Below the pieces are notes generated by a model, which made no database searches, had not been told where the DNA came from, and saw only the letters and a program-made list of their open reading frames with translations. Made by a program: the position numbers and the translations under genes. Source: Candidatus Aalborgicola defluviihabitans (GTDB lineage Bacteria; Pseudomonadota; Gammaproteobacteria; Burkholderiales; Burkholderiaceae_C). From it: 64,000 nucleotides of DNA. The stretch spans positions 372,001 to 436,000 of the forward strand of contig JADIXX010000006.1 in NCBI GenBank assembly GCA_016705575.1, read 5' to 3'. Positions 27,230 through 34,621 of this stretch are shown one piece after another (position 1 is the first letter of the stretch; each line of letters opens with the position of its first letter).

Positions 27230-27934
27230 ATGACGAAACGTACTTTCTCCATCTACCGCTACGACCCTGATAAGGACGCCAAGCCCTACATGCAGACCAT
27301 CGAGGTAGAACTCGACGGCCATGAGCGCATGCTGTTGGACGCCCTGATGAAGCTCAAGGAGCAAGACCCTGGTTTGTCCTACCGTCGCTCCTGCCGCGAA
27401 GGTGTTTGCGGCTCCGACGCCATGAACATCAATGGCAAGAACGGCCTGGCCTGCTTGACCAACATGAACACGCTGACTGGCACCATCGTTCTCAAACCCC
27501 TGCCCGGCCTGCCGGTCATTCGCGACCTGATCGTGGACATGACCCAGTTCTTCAAGCAATACAACTCGATCAAACCCTACCTGATCAACGACAGCCTGCC
27601 GCCCGAGAAAGAGCGCCTGCAGTCGCCCGAAGAGCGTGAAGAGCTCAACGGTCTGTACGAGTGCATTCTGTGCGCCAGCTGCTCCACAGCCTGCCCGAGC
27701 TTCTGGTGGAACCCCGACAAGTTCGTGGGTCCTGCCGGCCTGTTGCAAGCCTACCGCTTTCTGGCGGACAGCCGTGACGAAGCCACTGGTGCGCGTCTGG
27801 ACAACCTAGAAGACCCCTACCGCCTGTTCCGCTGCCACAGCATCATGAACTGCGTCGATGTCTGCCCCAAGGGCTTGAACCCCACCAAAGCCATTGGCAA
27901 GATCAAGGAAATGATGGTTCACCGAACCATTTAG
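27230..27934 (+). CDS. sdhB: Succinate dehydrogenase iron-sulfur subunit SdhB
   Basis: The 234-residue protein (ATG 27230) passes electrons from FAD to quinone. It has the 2Fe-2S ligands in SCREGVCGSDAMNING near residue 55, the 4Fe-4S motif CILCASCSTACPSFWW near residue 146, and the 3Fe-4S ligands in CHSIMNCVDVCPKGLNPTKA. The family start MTKRTFSIYRYDPDKD supports the chosen codon over an in-frame one at 27179. Confidence 0.97.
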   Translation: MTKRTFSIYRYDPDKDAKPYMQTIEVELDGHERMLLDALMKLKEQDPGLSYRRSCREGVCGSDAMNINGKNGLACLTNMNTLTGTIVLKPLPGLPVIRDLIVDMTQFFKQYNSIKPYLINDSLPPEKERLQSPEEREELNGLYECILCASCSTACPSFWWNPDKFVGPAGLLQAYRFLADSRDEATGARLDNLEDPYRLFRCHSIMNCVDVCPKGLNPTKAIGKIKEMMVHRTI

Positions 27935-27946
27935 TGCGCACCATTC

Positions 27947-28231
27947 ATGCAAGACGAAAACCAGCTGTTGGACGAGCGCGGATTGAGCAAGCTCCGATGG
28001 CGATGCCGCCGGGGATTGCTGGAAAACGATCTCTTCATAGAACGGTTTTTCGAGCGCTACGCCGAGACACTGACCGTGCGGCAAGCTGGCGCACTGGGTG
28101 TGCTGATGGACCTGAGTGATTACGATTTGCTGGATCTGCATCTGGCGCGCAAGACACTGGAGCAAGTGAACCCGGGCCTCGTCCGTGATGATGTGGCTGA
28201 AATAGTAAGTATGTTGAGAGAAATCCGTTGA
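27947..28231 (+). CDS. sdhE: FAD assembly factor SdhE
   Basis: SdhE (YgfY/Sdh5) promotes covalent FAD attachment to SdhA. The 94-residue protein shows the signature SKLRWRCRRGLLENDLFI (family pattern KL.WRCRRGM.ELD) followed by acidic helices. It begins 12 bases after sdhB and ends 10 bases before gltA. Confidence 0.93.
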   Translation: MQDENQLLDERGLSKLRWRCRRGLLENDLFIERFFERYAETLTVRQAGALGVLMDLSDYDLLDLHLARKTLEQVNPGLVRDDVAEIVSMLREIR

Positions 28232-28241
28232 AAGGTCGAAA

Positions 28242-29552
28242 ATGAAGTTAGCTGACAACAAAGCCACCCTGTCATTCAGCAATGGCAGCCCTAGCGTAGA
28301 AATGCCGGTTTACCAAGGCAGCGTTGGCCCGGATGTCGTCGATATCCGCAAGTTATATGCCCAAACCGGCATGTTTACCTATGACCCGGGCTTCCTGTCC
28401 ACAGCGGCCTGCCAGTCCGCCATCACCTACATCGATGGCGACAAGGGTGAGCTGCTGTACCGCGGATACCCCATTGAGCAATTGGCCACCAATTGCGACT
28501 TCATGGAAACCTGCCATTTGTTGCTGTATGGAAACCTGCCCAATGCAGCTGGCAAGGCTGAGTTCACCAAGCGAGTGTCCAATCACACCATGGTCAATGA
28601 GCAAATGCAGTTTTTCCTGCGTGGCTTCCGCCGGGATGCCCACCCCATGGCGATCATGACTGGCCTGGTCGGTGCCCTGTCGGCCTTCTACCATGACAGC
28701 ACCGACATCAACAATCCCGAGCACCGCGACATTTCAGCGATACGCTTGATTGCAAAAATGCCGACTCTGGTGGCCATGGCCTACAAGTACAGCGTTGGTC
28801 AGCCGTTCATGTACCCAAAAAATCATTTGAGCTACGCCGGCAACTTCATGCACATGATGTTTGCGACACCCTGCGCAGAGTACGTGGTAAACCCCGTCAT
28901 CGAACGTGCGTTGGACCGCATTTTTGTGCTCCACGCTGACCATGAGCAAAACGCGTCCACCTCAACCGTGCGCCTGTGCGGTAGCTCAGGCACCAACCCT
29001 TTTGCGGCCATTGCTGCTGGCGTTGCCTGCTTGTGGGGCCCTGCCCACGGTGGCGCCAACGAAGCCTGCCTGAACATGCTCGAAGACATCCAAAAAATGG
29101 GTGGCATTTCCAAGGTCGGCCAATTCATGGAGCAGGTCAAAGACAAGAACTCCGGTGTCAAGCTCATGGGTTTTGGTCACCGCGTTTACAAAAACTACGA
29201 CCCCCGGGCCAAGCTCATGCAAGAAACCTGCAAGGAAGTACTGGCAGCCTTGGGCCTGGAAAACGACCCGTTGTTCAAGCTGGCCATGGCCTTGGAGAAG
29301 ATTGCGCTGGAAGACGAATACTTTGTGTCACGCAAACTCTACCCCAACGTCGACTTCTACTCCGGCATCGTGCAACGCGCCATCGGCATTCCAGTAGGAC
29401 TGTTCACCGCCGTGTTTGCTCTGGCACGCACCGTGGGCTGGATTGCACAACTGAACGAAATGATTGGTGACCCAGAGTACAAAATTGGCCGTCCACGCCA
29501 GTTGTTCACCGGATCAGTACGCCGTGACGTGCTGCCCATTGCAAAGCGCTAG
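28242..29552 (+). CDS. gltA: Citrate synthase
   Basis: Citrate synthase (type II, 436 residues) joins oxaloacetate and acetyl-CoA. Family motifs are GFLSTAACQSAITYIDGDKG near residue 50 and the catalytic residues in LHADHEQNAST near residue 230 and MGFGHRVYKNYDPRA near residue 308. The active-site Asp is in the later VDFYSGIVQRAIGIP. It closes the sdh operon and is followed by a strong terminator. Confidence 0.98.
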   Translation: MKLADNKATLSFSNGSPSVEMPVYQGSVGPDVVDIRKLYAQTGMFTYDPGFLSTAACQSAITYIDGDKGELLYRGYPIEQLATNCDFMETCHLLLYGNLPNAAGKAEFTKRVSNHTMVNEQMQFFLRGFRRDAHPMAIMTGLVGALSAFYHDSTDINNPEHRDISAIRLIAKMPTLVAMAYKYSVGQPFMYPKNHLSYAGNFMHMMFATPCAEYVVNPVIERALDRIFVLHADHEQNASTSTVRLCGSSGTNPFAAIAAGVACLWGPAHGGANEACLNMLEDIQKMGGISKVGQFMEQVKDKNSGVKLMGFGHRVYKNYDPRAKLMQETCKEVLAALGLENDPLFKLAMALEKIALEDEYFVSRKLYPNVDFYSGIVQRAIGIPVGLFTAVFALARTVGWIAQLNEMIGDPEYKIGRPRQLFTGSVRRDVLPIAKR

Positions 29553-29572
29553 GTCACACTAAACGCTTCAAC

Positions 29573-29605
29573 GCCCGCCGAACGGCAACGTCGGCGGGTG
29601 TTTTG
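29573..29605 (+). terminator. Terminator of the sdh-gltA operon
   Basis: CGCCCGCCGA and TCGGCGGGTG form a stem around ACGGCAACG, with a T-rich tail (TTTTGC). It follows the gltA stop by 20 bases. Confidence 0.85.
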
Positions 29606-29663
29606 CTTACAGCGCCCAAATCCTCTGGCGCATAAAATTGAAGATTGGCAAGGAAATACCCCA

Positions 29664-31112
29664 ATGGGACGCACACTCTACGACAAGCTCTGGGACGAAC
29701 ACGTCGTCCACACCGAAGAAGACGGCACGGCCGTGCTCTACATCGATCGGCACCTGGTGCATGAAGTCACCAGCCCTCAAGCTTTTGAGGGCCTACGCCA
29801 AGCTGGGCGCAAGGTCTGGCGCGTCAGCTCCATCGTGGCGACCGCCGACCACAACACGCCAACAACCGGCTGGGACCTTGGCTACGACGGCATCACCGAC
29901 CCTACCAGCAAAGAACAAGTCACCACACTGGACAGCAATATCGCTGAGTTTGGCGCAGCTGCGTACTTCCCCTTTCTTTCCCAACGCCAGGGCATCGTGC
30001 ATGTGATTGGGCCCGAGAATGGCGCCACGTTACCGGGAATGACAGTCGTCTGTGGTGACTCCCACACCTCTACCCACGGTGCCTTTGGCGCTTTAGCGCA
30101 CGGCATTGGCACCAGTGAAGTTGAGCATGTCATGGCCACCCAGACTTTATTGGCAAAAAAGGCCAAGAACATGCTGGTCCGTGTTGATGGCACCACCGCA
30201 CGCGGAGTGACCGCCAAAGATATCGTGCTGGCCATCATCGGCAAGATTGGCACTGCCGGCGGTACCGGCTACACCATCGAGTTTGGTGGCTCCGCCATCC
30301 GCGCGCTCAGCATGGAAGGCCGTATGACCGTCTGCAACATGGCCATTGAGGCGGGTGCCCGCGCCGGCTTGGTGGCGGTGGACGAGAAAACCATCGACTA
30401 TGTCAAGGGCCGCCCCTTGGCACCCGGTCACGCAGCAGCCACTGCCACTGCCGCCGCTGTGGAATGGGATCAGGCCGTGACTTACTGGCGCACCCTGCAT
30501 TCCGATGGTGATGCGCAGTTTGACACCGTTGTCGAACTGGACGCTTCCCAGATCGTGCCCCAAGTCACGTGGGGAACATCACCAGAAATGGTACTGGGCA
30601 TTGATGGCTGCGTCCCCGATCCGGATAAGGAAAAAGACGCCAACAAGCGTAGCGCCATTGAGCGTGCACTGACCTACATGGGTCTGCAACCCGGCAAGCC
30701 CCTGAACGACCTGTTTGTGGACAAAGTGTTCATTGGATCCTGCACCAACAGCCGCATCGAAGACATGCGTGAAGCGGCTGCCATGGTGAAGACACTTGGC
30801 CAAAAGGTTGCGAAGAACATCAAACTGGCCTTGGTGGTCCCCGGCTCCGGGTTAGTCAAAGCGCAGGCCGAGGCCGAAGGCCTGCACGAAATCTTCAAGG
30901 CTGCCGGCTTTGAATGGCGCGAGCCTGGTTGCTCCATGTGTCTGGCCATGAACGCCGACCGCCTTGACCCCGGCGAGCGCTGCGCTTCCACCAGCAACCG
31001 CAATTTTGAAGGTCGCCAAGGTGCGGGCGGACGCACGCACCTGGTTAGCCCCGCCATGGCCGCAGCGGCTGCCATCCACGGGCACTTTGTCGACGTGCGC
31101 AAATTCAGTTAA
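29664..31112 (+). CDS. leuC: 3-isopropylmalate dehydratase large subunit
   Basis: LeuC with LeuD isomerises 2- to 3-isopropylmalate in leucine synthesis. The 482-residue protein (ATG 29664, MGRTLYDKLWDEHVV) carries VCGDSHTSTHGAFGALAHGIG near residue 130 and the cluster cysteines in FIGSCTNSRIEDMREAA and GCSMCLAMNADRL. Order leuC-ecn-leuD-leuB with short gaps suggests one operon. Confidence 0.97.
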   Translation: MGRTLYDKLWDEHVVHTEEDGTAVLYIDRHLVHEVTSPQAFEGLRQAGRKVWRVSSIVATADHNTPTTGWDLGYDGITDPTSKEQVTTLDSNIAEFGAAAYFPFLSQRQGIVHVIGPENGATLPGMTVVCGDSHTSTHGAFGALAHGIGTSEVEHVMATQTLLAKKAKNMLVRVDGTTARGVTAKDIVLAIIGKIGTAGGTGYTIEFGGSAIRALSMEGRMTVCNMAIEAGARAGLVAVDEKTIDYVKGRPLAPGHAAATATAAAVEWDQAVTYWRTLHSDGDAQFDTVVELDASQIVPQVTWGTSPEMVLGIDGCVPDPDKEKDANKRSAIERALTYMGLQPGKPLNDLFVDKVFIGSCTNSRIEDMREAAAMVKTLGQKVAKNIKLALVVPGSGLVKAQAEAEGLHEIFKAAGFEWREPGCSMCLAMNADRLDPGERCASTSNRNFEGRQGAGGRTHLVSPAMAAAAAIHGHFVDVRKFS

Positions 31113-31137
31113 ACCTGCATTTCAAGGAAGTTACACC

Positions 31138-31266
31138 ATGAAAAATCTGATTACTCTGTTGATTGTTTCCTCTGTTTTCCTGCTTAGCGCCTGCAACACG
31201 GTCAAAGGCGTGGGACAGGATATCCAAAAGGCCGGTGAAAAAATCGAAGGCGCTGCCAAAAAATGA
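31138..31266 (+). CDS. Entericidin-like small lipoprotein
   Basis: This 42-residue peptide has a lipoprotein signal with lipobox LSAC (MKNLITLLIVSSVFLLSAC) and a mature part NTVKGVGQDIQKAGEKIEG, the pattern of EcnA/EcnB entericidins. In enteric bacteria these form a toxin/antidote lipoprotein pair, but only one gene is present here. It is set between leuC and leuD, and its stop overlaps the leuD start (ATGA), so it is translationally coupled to leucine synthesis. Why it sits there is unknown. Confidence 0.85.
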   Translation: MKNLITLLIVSSVFLLSACNTVKGVGQDIQKAGEKIEGAAKK

Positions 31267-31913
31267 AAGCGTTCACCACCCACCAAGGGCTGGTGGCACC
31301 CATGGACCGCGAGAACGTGGACACGGATGCCATCATCCCCAAGCAATTTCTCAAATCCATCCGGCGCACCGGATTTGGTCAGAACCTGTTTGACGCATGG
31401 CGGTATCTGGATGCCGGCTTTCCCGGCCAGGATCCCGCAAGCCGCAAGCCTAATCCCGATTTTGTGCTGAACCAGCCGCGCTACCAGGGTGCTTCCATTT
31501 TGCTGGCACGCAAGAACTTTGGCTGCGGCTCCTCGCGCGAGCATGCCCCCTGGGCGTTGGACCAATACGGCTTTCGCGCCATCATTGCGCCCAGCTACGC
31601 CGACATCTTCTTCAACAACAGCTTCAAGAATGGGCTGTTACCCATCGTGCTTAGCGAGTCTCAGGTAGATCAGCTGTTCAATGAAGCGCTGGCGTTTCCT
31701 GGCTACCAACTCACCATTGATCTGGAGCGCCAGGTCATCGTCAAACCCCAAGGCGAAGAGATCGCGTTTGATGTGCAGGCCTTTCGTAAATACTGCCTTC
31801 TCAACGGCTTTGACGACATTGGCCTAACCCTGCGCCATGCCGACAAGATCAAGGCTTTTGAAACCCAACGCCTTACACAAAAACCGTGGTTAGCCCGCGA
31901 AATGATTAACTAG
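31263..31913 (+). CDS. leuD: 3-isopropylmalate dehydratase small subunit
   Basis: The 216-residue LeuD is the swivel domain partner of LeuC. It begins MKAFTTHQGLVAPMDRENVD, with DAIIPKQFLKSI near residue 22, GCGSSREHAPWAL near residue 87, and ADIFFNNSFKNGLLPI near residue 114. Its start overlaps the stop of the entericidin gene. Confidence 0.96.
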   Translation: MKAFTTHQGLVAPMDRENVDTDAIIPKQFLKSIRRTGFGQNLFDAWRYLDAGFPGQDPASRKPNPDFVLNQPRYQGASILLARKNFGCGSSREHAPWALDQYGFRAIIAPSYADIFFNNSFKNGLLPIVLSESQVDQLFNEALAFPGYQLTIDLERQVIVKPQGEEIAFDVQAFRKYCLLNGFDDIGLTLRHADKIKAFETQRLTQKPWLAREMIN

Positions 31914-31919
31914 GATGCT

Positions 31920-33002
31920 ATGAAAATTGCAGTATTGCCGGGTGATGGCATCGGTACCGAAATTGTGGCCGAGGCCGTCAAAGTTCTGAACGTATTGGGC
32001 TTGCCCCTGGAAATGGAAACTGCCCTGGTGGGCGGCGCCGCGTACGAGGCCCATGGACACCCCCTGCCCGAATCCACGCTCAAGCTCGCCAAGGATGCCG
32101 ACGCCATCCTGTTCGGGGCCGTGGGCGATTGGAAATATGACAAGTTGGACCGCCCCCTGCGTCCCGAGCAGGCCATTCTGGGCCTGCGCAAGAATCTGGG
32201 CCTGTTTGCCAACTTTCGCCCCGCCATCTGCTACGAACAACTGGTGGGTGCCTCCAGCCTCAAACCCGAACTGATCTCGGGGCTGGACATTTTGATCATT
32301 CGTGAGCTGACCGGCGACATCTACTTTGGACAACCGCGCGGCCGTCGCATTGCTAGCGATGGTCACTTCCCCGGTGTCGAAGAAGCGTTTGACACGATGC
32401 GCTACAGCAAACCCGAGATCGAGCGCATTGCCCACGTGGCGTTCCAGGCGGCGCGCAAGCGCAAAGCAATGGGCAAAGAAGGGCGCGTTACCAGCGTGGA
32501 CAAGGCCAACGTGTTAGAAACTTTTCAGTTTTGGAAAGATGTAGTGACCGAAGTCGGCCAGCAGTACCCTGATGTAGCGTTGGACCACATGTACGTGGAC
32601 AACGCGGCGATGCAACTGGTGAAAGAACCCAAACGTTTTGATGTGGTGGTTACCGGCAACATGTTTGGCGACATACTCTCCGACGAAGCCTCCATGCTCA
32701 CTGGCTCGATCGGCATGTTGCCGTCGGCCAGCCTGAACGCCAACAACCAAGGACTGTACGAGCCCAGCCACGGTAGCGCACCCGACATCGCGGGAAAAGG
32801 TATTGCCAACCCGCTGGCCACCATCCTGAGTGCCGCCATGATGTTGCGCTTTAGCCTGAACCAGGAAGAGGCTGCGCAGCGCATTGAAGCCGCAGTGCAA
32901 AAGGTGCTGGCCCAAGGGCTGCGTACTGCCGATATTTACAGCGAAGGTACTACCCGCGCCAGCACCTGTGAGATGGGCGACGCGGTAGTCAAAGCGTTGT
33001 AA
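31920..33002 (+). CDS. leuB: 3-isopropylmalate dehydrogenase
   Basis: LeuB oxidises and decarboxylates 3-isopropylmalate. The 360-residue protein begins MKIAVLPGDGIGTEIVAEAV, with IRELTGDIYFGQPRG near residue 125, NMFGDILSDEASMLTGSIGM near residue 243 and YEPSHGSAPDIAGKGIANP near residue 280. It follows leuD by six bases. No clear terminator is seen after it. Confidence 0.97.
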   Translation: MKIAVLPGDGIGTEIVAEAVKVLNVLGLPLEMETALVGGAAYEAHGHPLPESTLKLAKDADAILFGAVGDWKYDKLDRPLRPEQAILGLRKNLGLFANFRPAICYEQLVGASSLKPELISGLDILIIRELTGDIYFGQPRGRRIASDGHFPGVEEAFDTMRYSKPEIERIAHVAFQAARKRKAMGKEGRVTSVDKANVLETFQFWKDVVTEVGQQYPDVALDHMYVDNAAMQLVKEPKRFDVVVTGNMFGDILSDEASMLTGSIGMLPSASLNANNQGLYEPSHGSAPDIAGKGIANPLATILSAAMMLRFSLNQEEAAQRIEAAVQKVLAQGLRTADIYSEGTTRASTCEMGDAVVKAL

Positions 33003-33047
33003 TTTCCCTGTAATTGCCGCGTCATTCCAGCCATTACAATCACCACT

Positions 33048-33161
33048 ATGCAAGCCTTCCACTCCACGCACGCTCTGGCCCACAAGGTCTGCGGTGCCTT
33101 GGGTGCGGGTTTTGTGCTGGTACCTACCCTGGCAACCAAAACGACGACCATTACTGGCTAA
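33048..33161 (+). CDS. Possible 37-residue peptide between leuB and asd
   Basis: ATG 33048 opens a frame coding MQAFHSTHALAHKVCGALGA and a short hydrophobic stretch (GFVLVPTL), ending at TAA. There is no strong ribosome binding site and I recognise no family. It may be a chance frame; it is listed because it is the only coding candidate in the 245-base gap before asd. Confidence 0.3.
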   Translation: MQAFHSTHALAHKVCGALGAGFVLVPTLATKTTTITG

Positions 33162-33247
33162 ACAGCCTAGCTCGTTCGTGCCCCTTCCGGCCAGACGAGC
33201 CGGGCAGATGAAATTCACACATTTCGACAATCTGAAAGGGTATTCAA

Positions 33248-34384
33248 ATGAAAGTTGGCAATCTGGTAGGCCTTGTGGGCTGGCGCGGTATGGTTGGCTC
33301 GGTTTTGATCGACCGCATGCAGACCGAAGGCGATTTTGCGCTGATTGAGCCGGTGTTCTTCTCAACATCGAACGCCGGTGGCAAGGCACCCGCACAAGCC
33401 AAAAACGAAACCACGCTGCAAGACGCGTTCAACATTGACGCTCTAAAGCGCTGCGACATCATCATCAGTGCACAGGGTGGCGACTACACCTCCGAAGTCT
33501 TTCCCAAGCTGCGTGCCGCTGGCTGGAATGGCCACTGGATTGATGCCGCCTCCACCCTGCGCATGGAAAAAGACGCCGTGATCATTCTGGACCCGGTCAA
33601 CATGCCGGTCATTCAGAACGCCCTGTCCACTGGTGGCAAAAACTGGGTGGGTGGCAACTGCACCGTGAGTTGTATGTTGATGGGCGTGAGCGCGTTATAC
33701 AAAGCGGGTCTGGTTGAATGGATGACCACCCAGACATACCAGGCTGCGAGCGGCGGTGGCGCGCAGCACATGCGTGAACTACTCACGCAATACGGCACAC
33801 TTAACGCCGAAGTCAAAGCCCTGCTGGACGACCCCAAGAGTGCCATCCTGGAAATCGACCGCAAGGTGATCGCCAAGCAGCGCGCACTCACTTCTGCCGA
33901 AACCACCAACTTTGGCGTGCCACTGGGCGGCTCACTCATTCCTTGGATTGACAAAGATCTAGGTAATGGTCAGTCCAAGGAAGAATGGAAAGGCATGGCT
34001 GAAACCAACAAGATCATGGGCTTGGGCGAAGGCTTCAGCTCCGCTGCCATCCCTGTGGATGGCTTCTGCGTGCGCGTGGGCGCCATGCGTTGTCACAGCC
34101 AGGCACTTACCTTCAAGCTGAACAAGGACGTGCCTGTGGCCGATCTGGAAGCCATGATGGCGGCTGACAACGAGTGGGTCAAAGTCGTGCCCAACACCCG
34201 TGAAGCCACGATTCGCGACCTGACACCCGTGGCCGTCACTGGAACCATGACCATTCCCGTGGGGCGCGTTCGCAAACTGGCGATGGGTCCACAATATGTG
34301 GGTGCCTTCACCATTGGTGACCAATTGCTGTGGGGAGCAGCAGAGCCATTGCGTCGCATGCTACGAATATTGCTATCCGCGTAA
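33248..34384 (+). CDS. asd: Aspartate-semialdehyde dehydrogenase
   Basis: Asd makes aspartate semialdehyde for lysine, threonine, methionine and cell wall synthesis. The 378-residue gamma-proteobacterial-type protein begins MKVGNLVGLVGWRGMVGSVL. It has the catalytic Cys in GGNCTVSCMLMGVSALYKAG near residue 136, and the substrate site in VRVGAMRCHSQALTFKLNKD. The final residues (LRILLSA) and the following 45 bases weakly resemble the dispersed element and may be a decayed copy. Confidence 0.96.
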   Translation: MKVGNLVGLVGWRGMVGSVLIDRMQTEGDFALIEPVFFSTSNAGGKAPAQAKNETTLQDAFNIDALKRCDIIISAQGGDYTSEVFPKLRAAGWNGHWIDAASTLRMEKDAVIILDPVNMPVIQNALSTGGKNWVGGNCTVSCMLMGVSALYKAGLVEWMTTQTYQAASGGGAQHMRELLTQYGTLNAEVKALLDDPKSAILEIDRKVIAKQRALTSAETTNFGVPLGGSLIPWIDKDLGNGQSKEEWKGMAETNKIMGLGEGFSSAAIPVDGFCVRVGAMRCHSQALTFKLNKDVPVADLEAMMAADNEWVKVVPNTREATIRDLTPVAVTGTMTIPVGRVRKLAMGPQYVGAFTIGDQLLWGAAEPLRRMLRILLSA

Positions 34385-34621
34385 TTCATACAATTACAGG
34401 GAACTATCGATATGGATGAGTCCCATGTCGTTGTCGAATGGCAACAAAAACCATAGCAGACCCTGTCAAGCAGGGGAGCCACTCAAAGTTAAAAGCTTTC
34501 TTAGCTTGTCAGGCTAAGACATTGATGTTAAGGTACTTTTTACGTTTTTAGTGTCGGGCTTTTGGACCGCAATAAAGCATAGTCATTGCTGCTCGCGCGA
34601 GCTGCACCGGAGGCATACAAA
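34385..34621. other. asd-fimV intergenic region
   Basis: No gene is seen in these 237 bases. A short hairpin CTTAGC/GCTAAG lies near 34500-34518 without a T-run. A GGAGG ribosome binding site at 34609-34613 precedes the TTG start of fimV. Confidence 0.5.
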
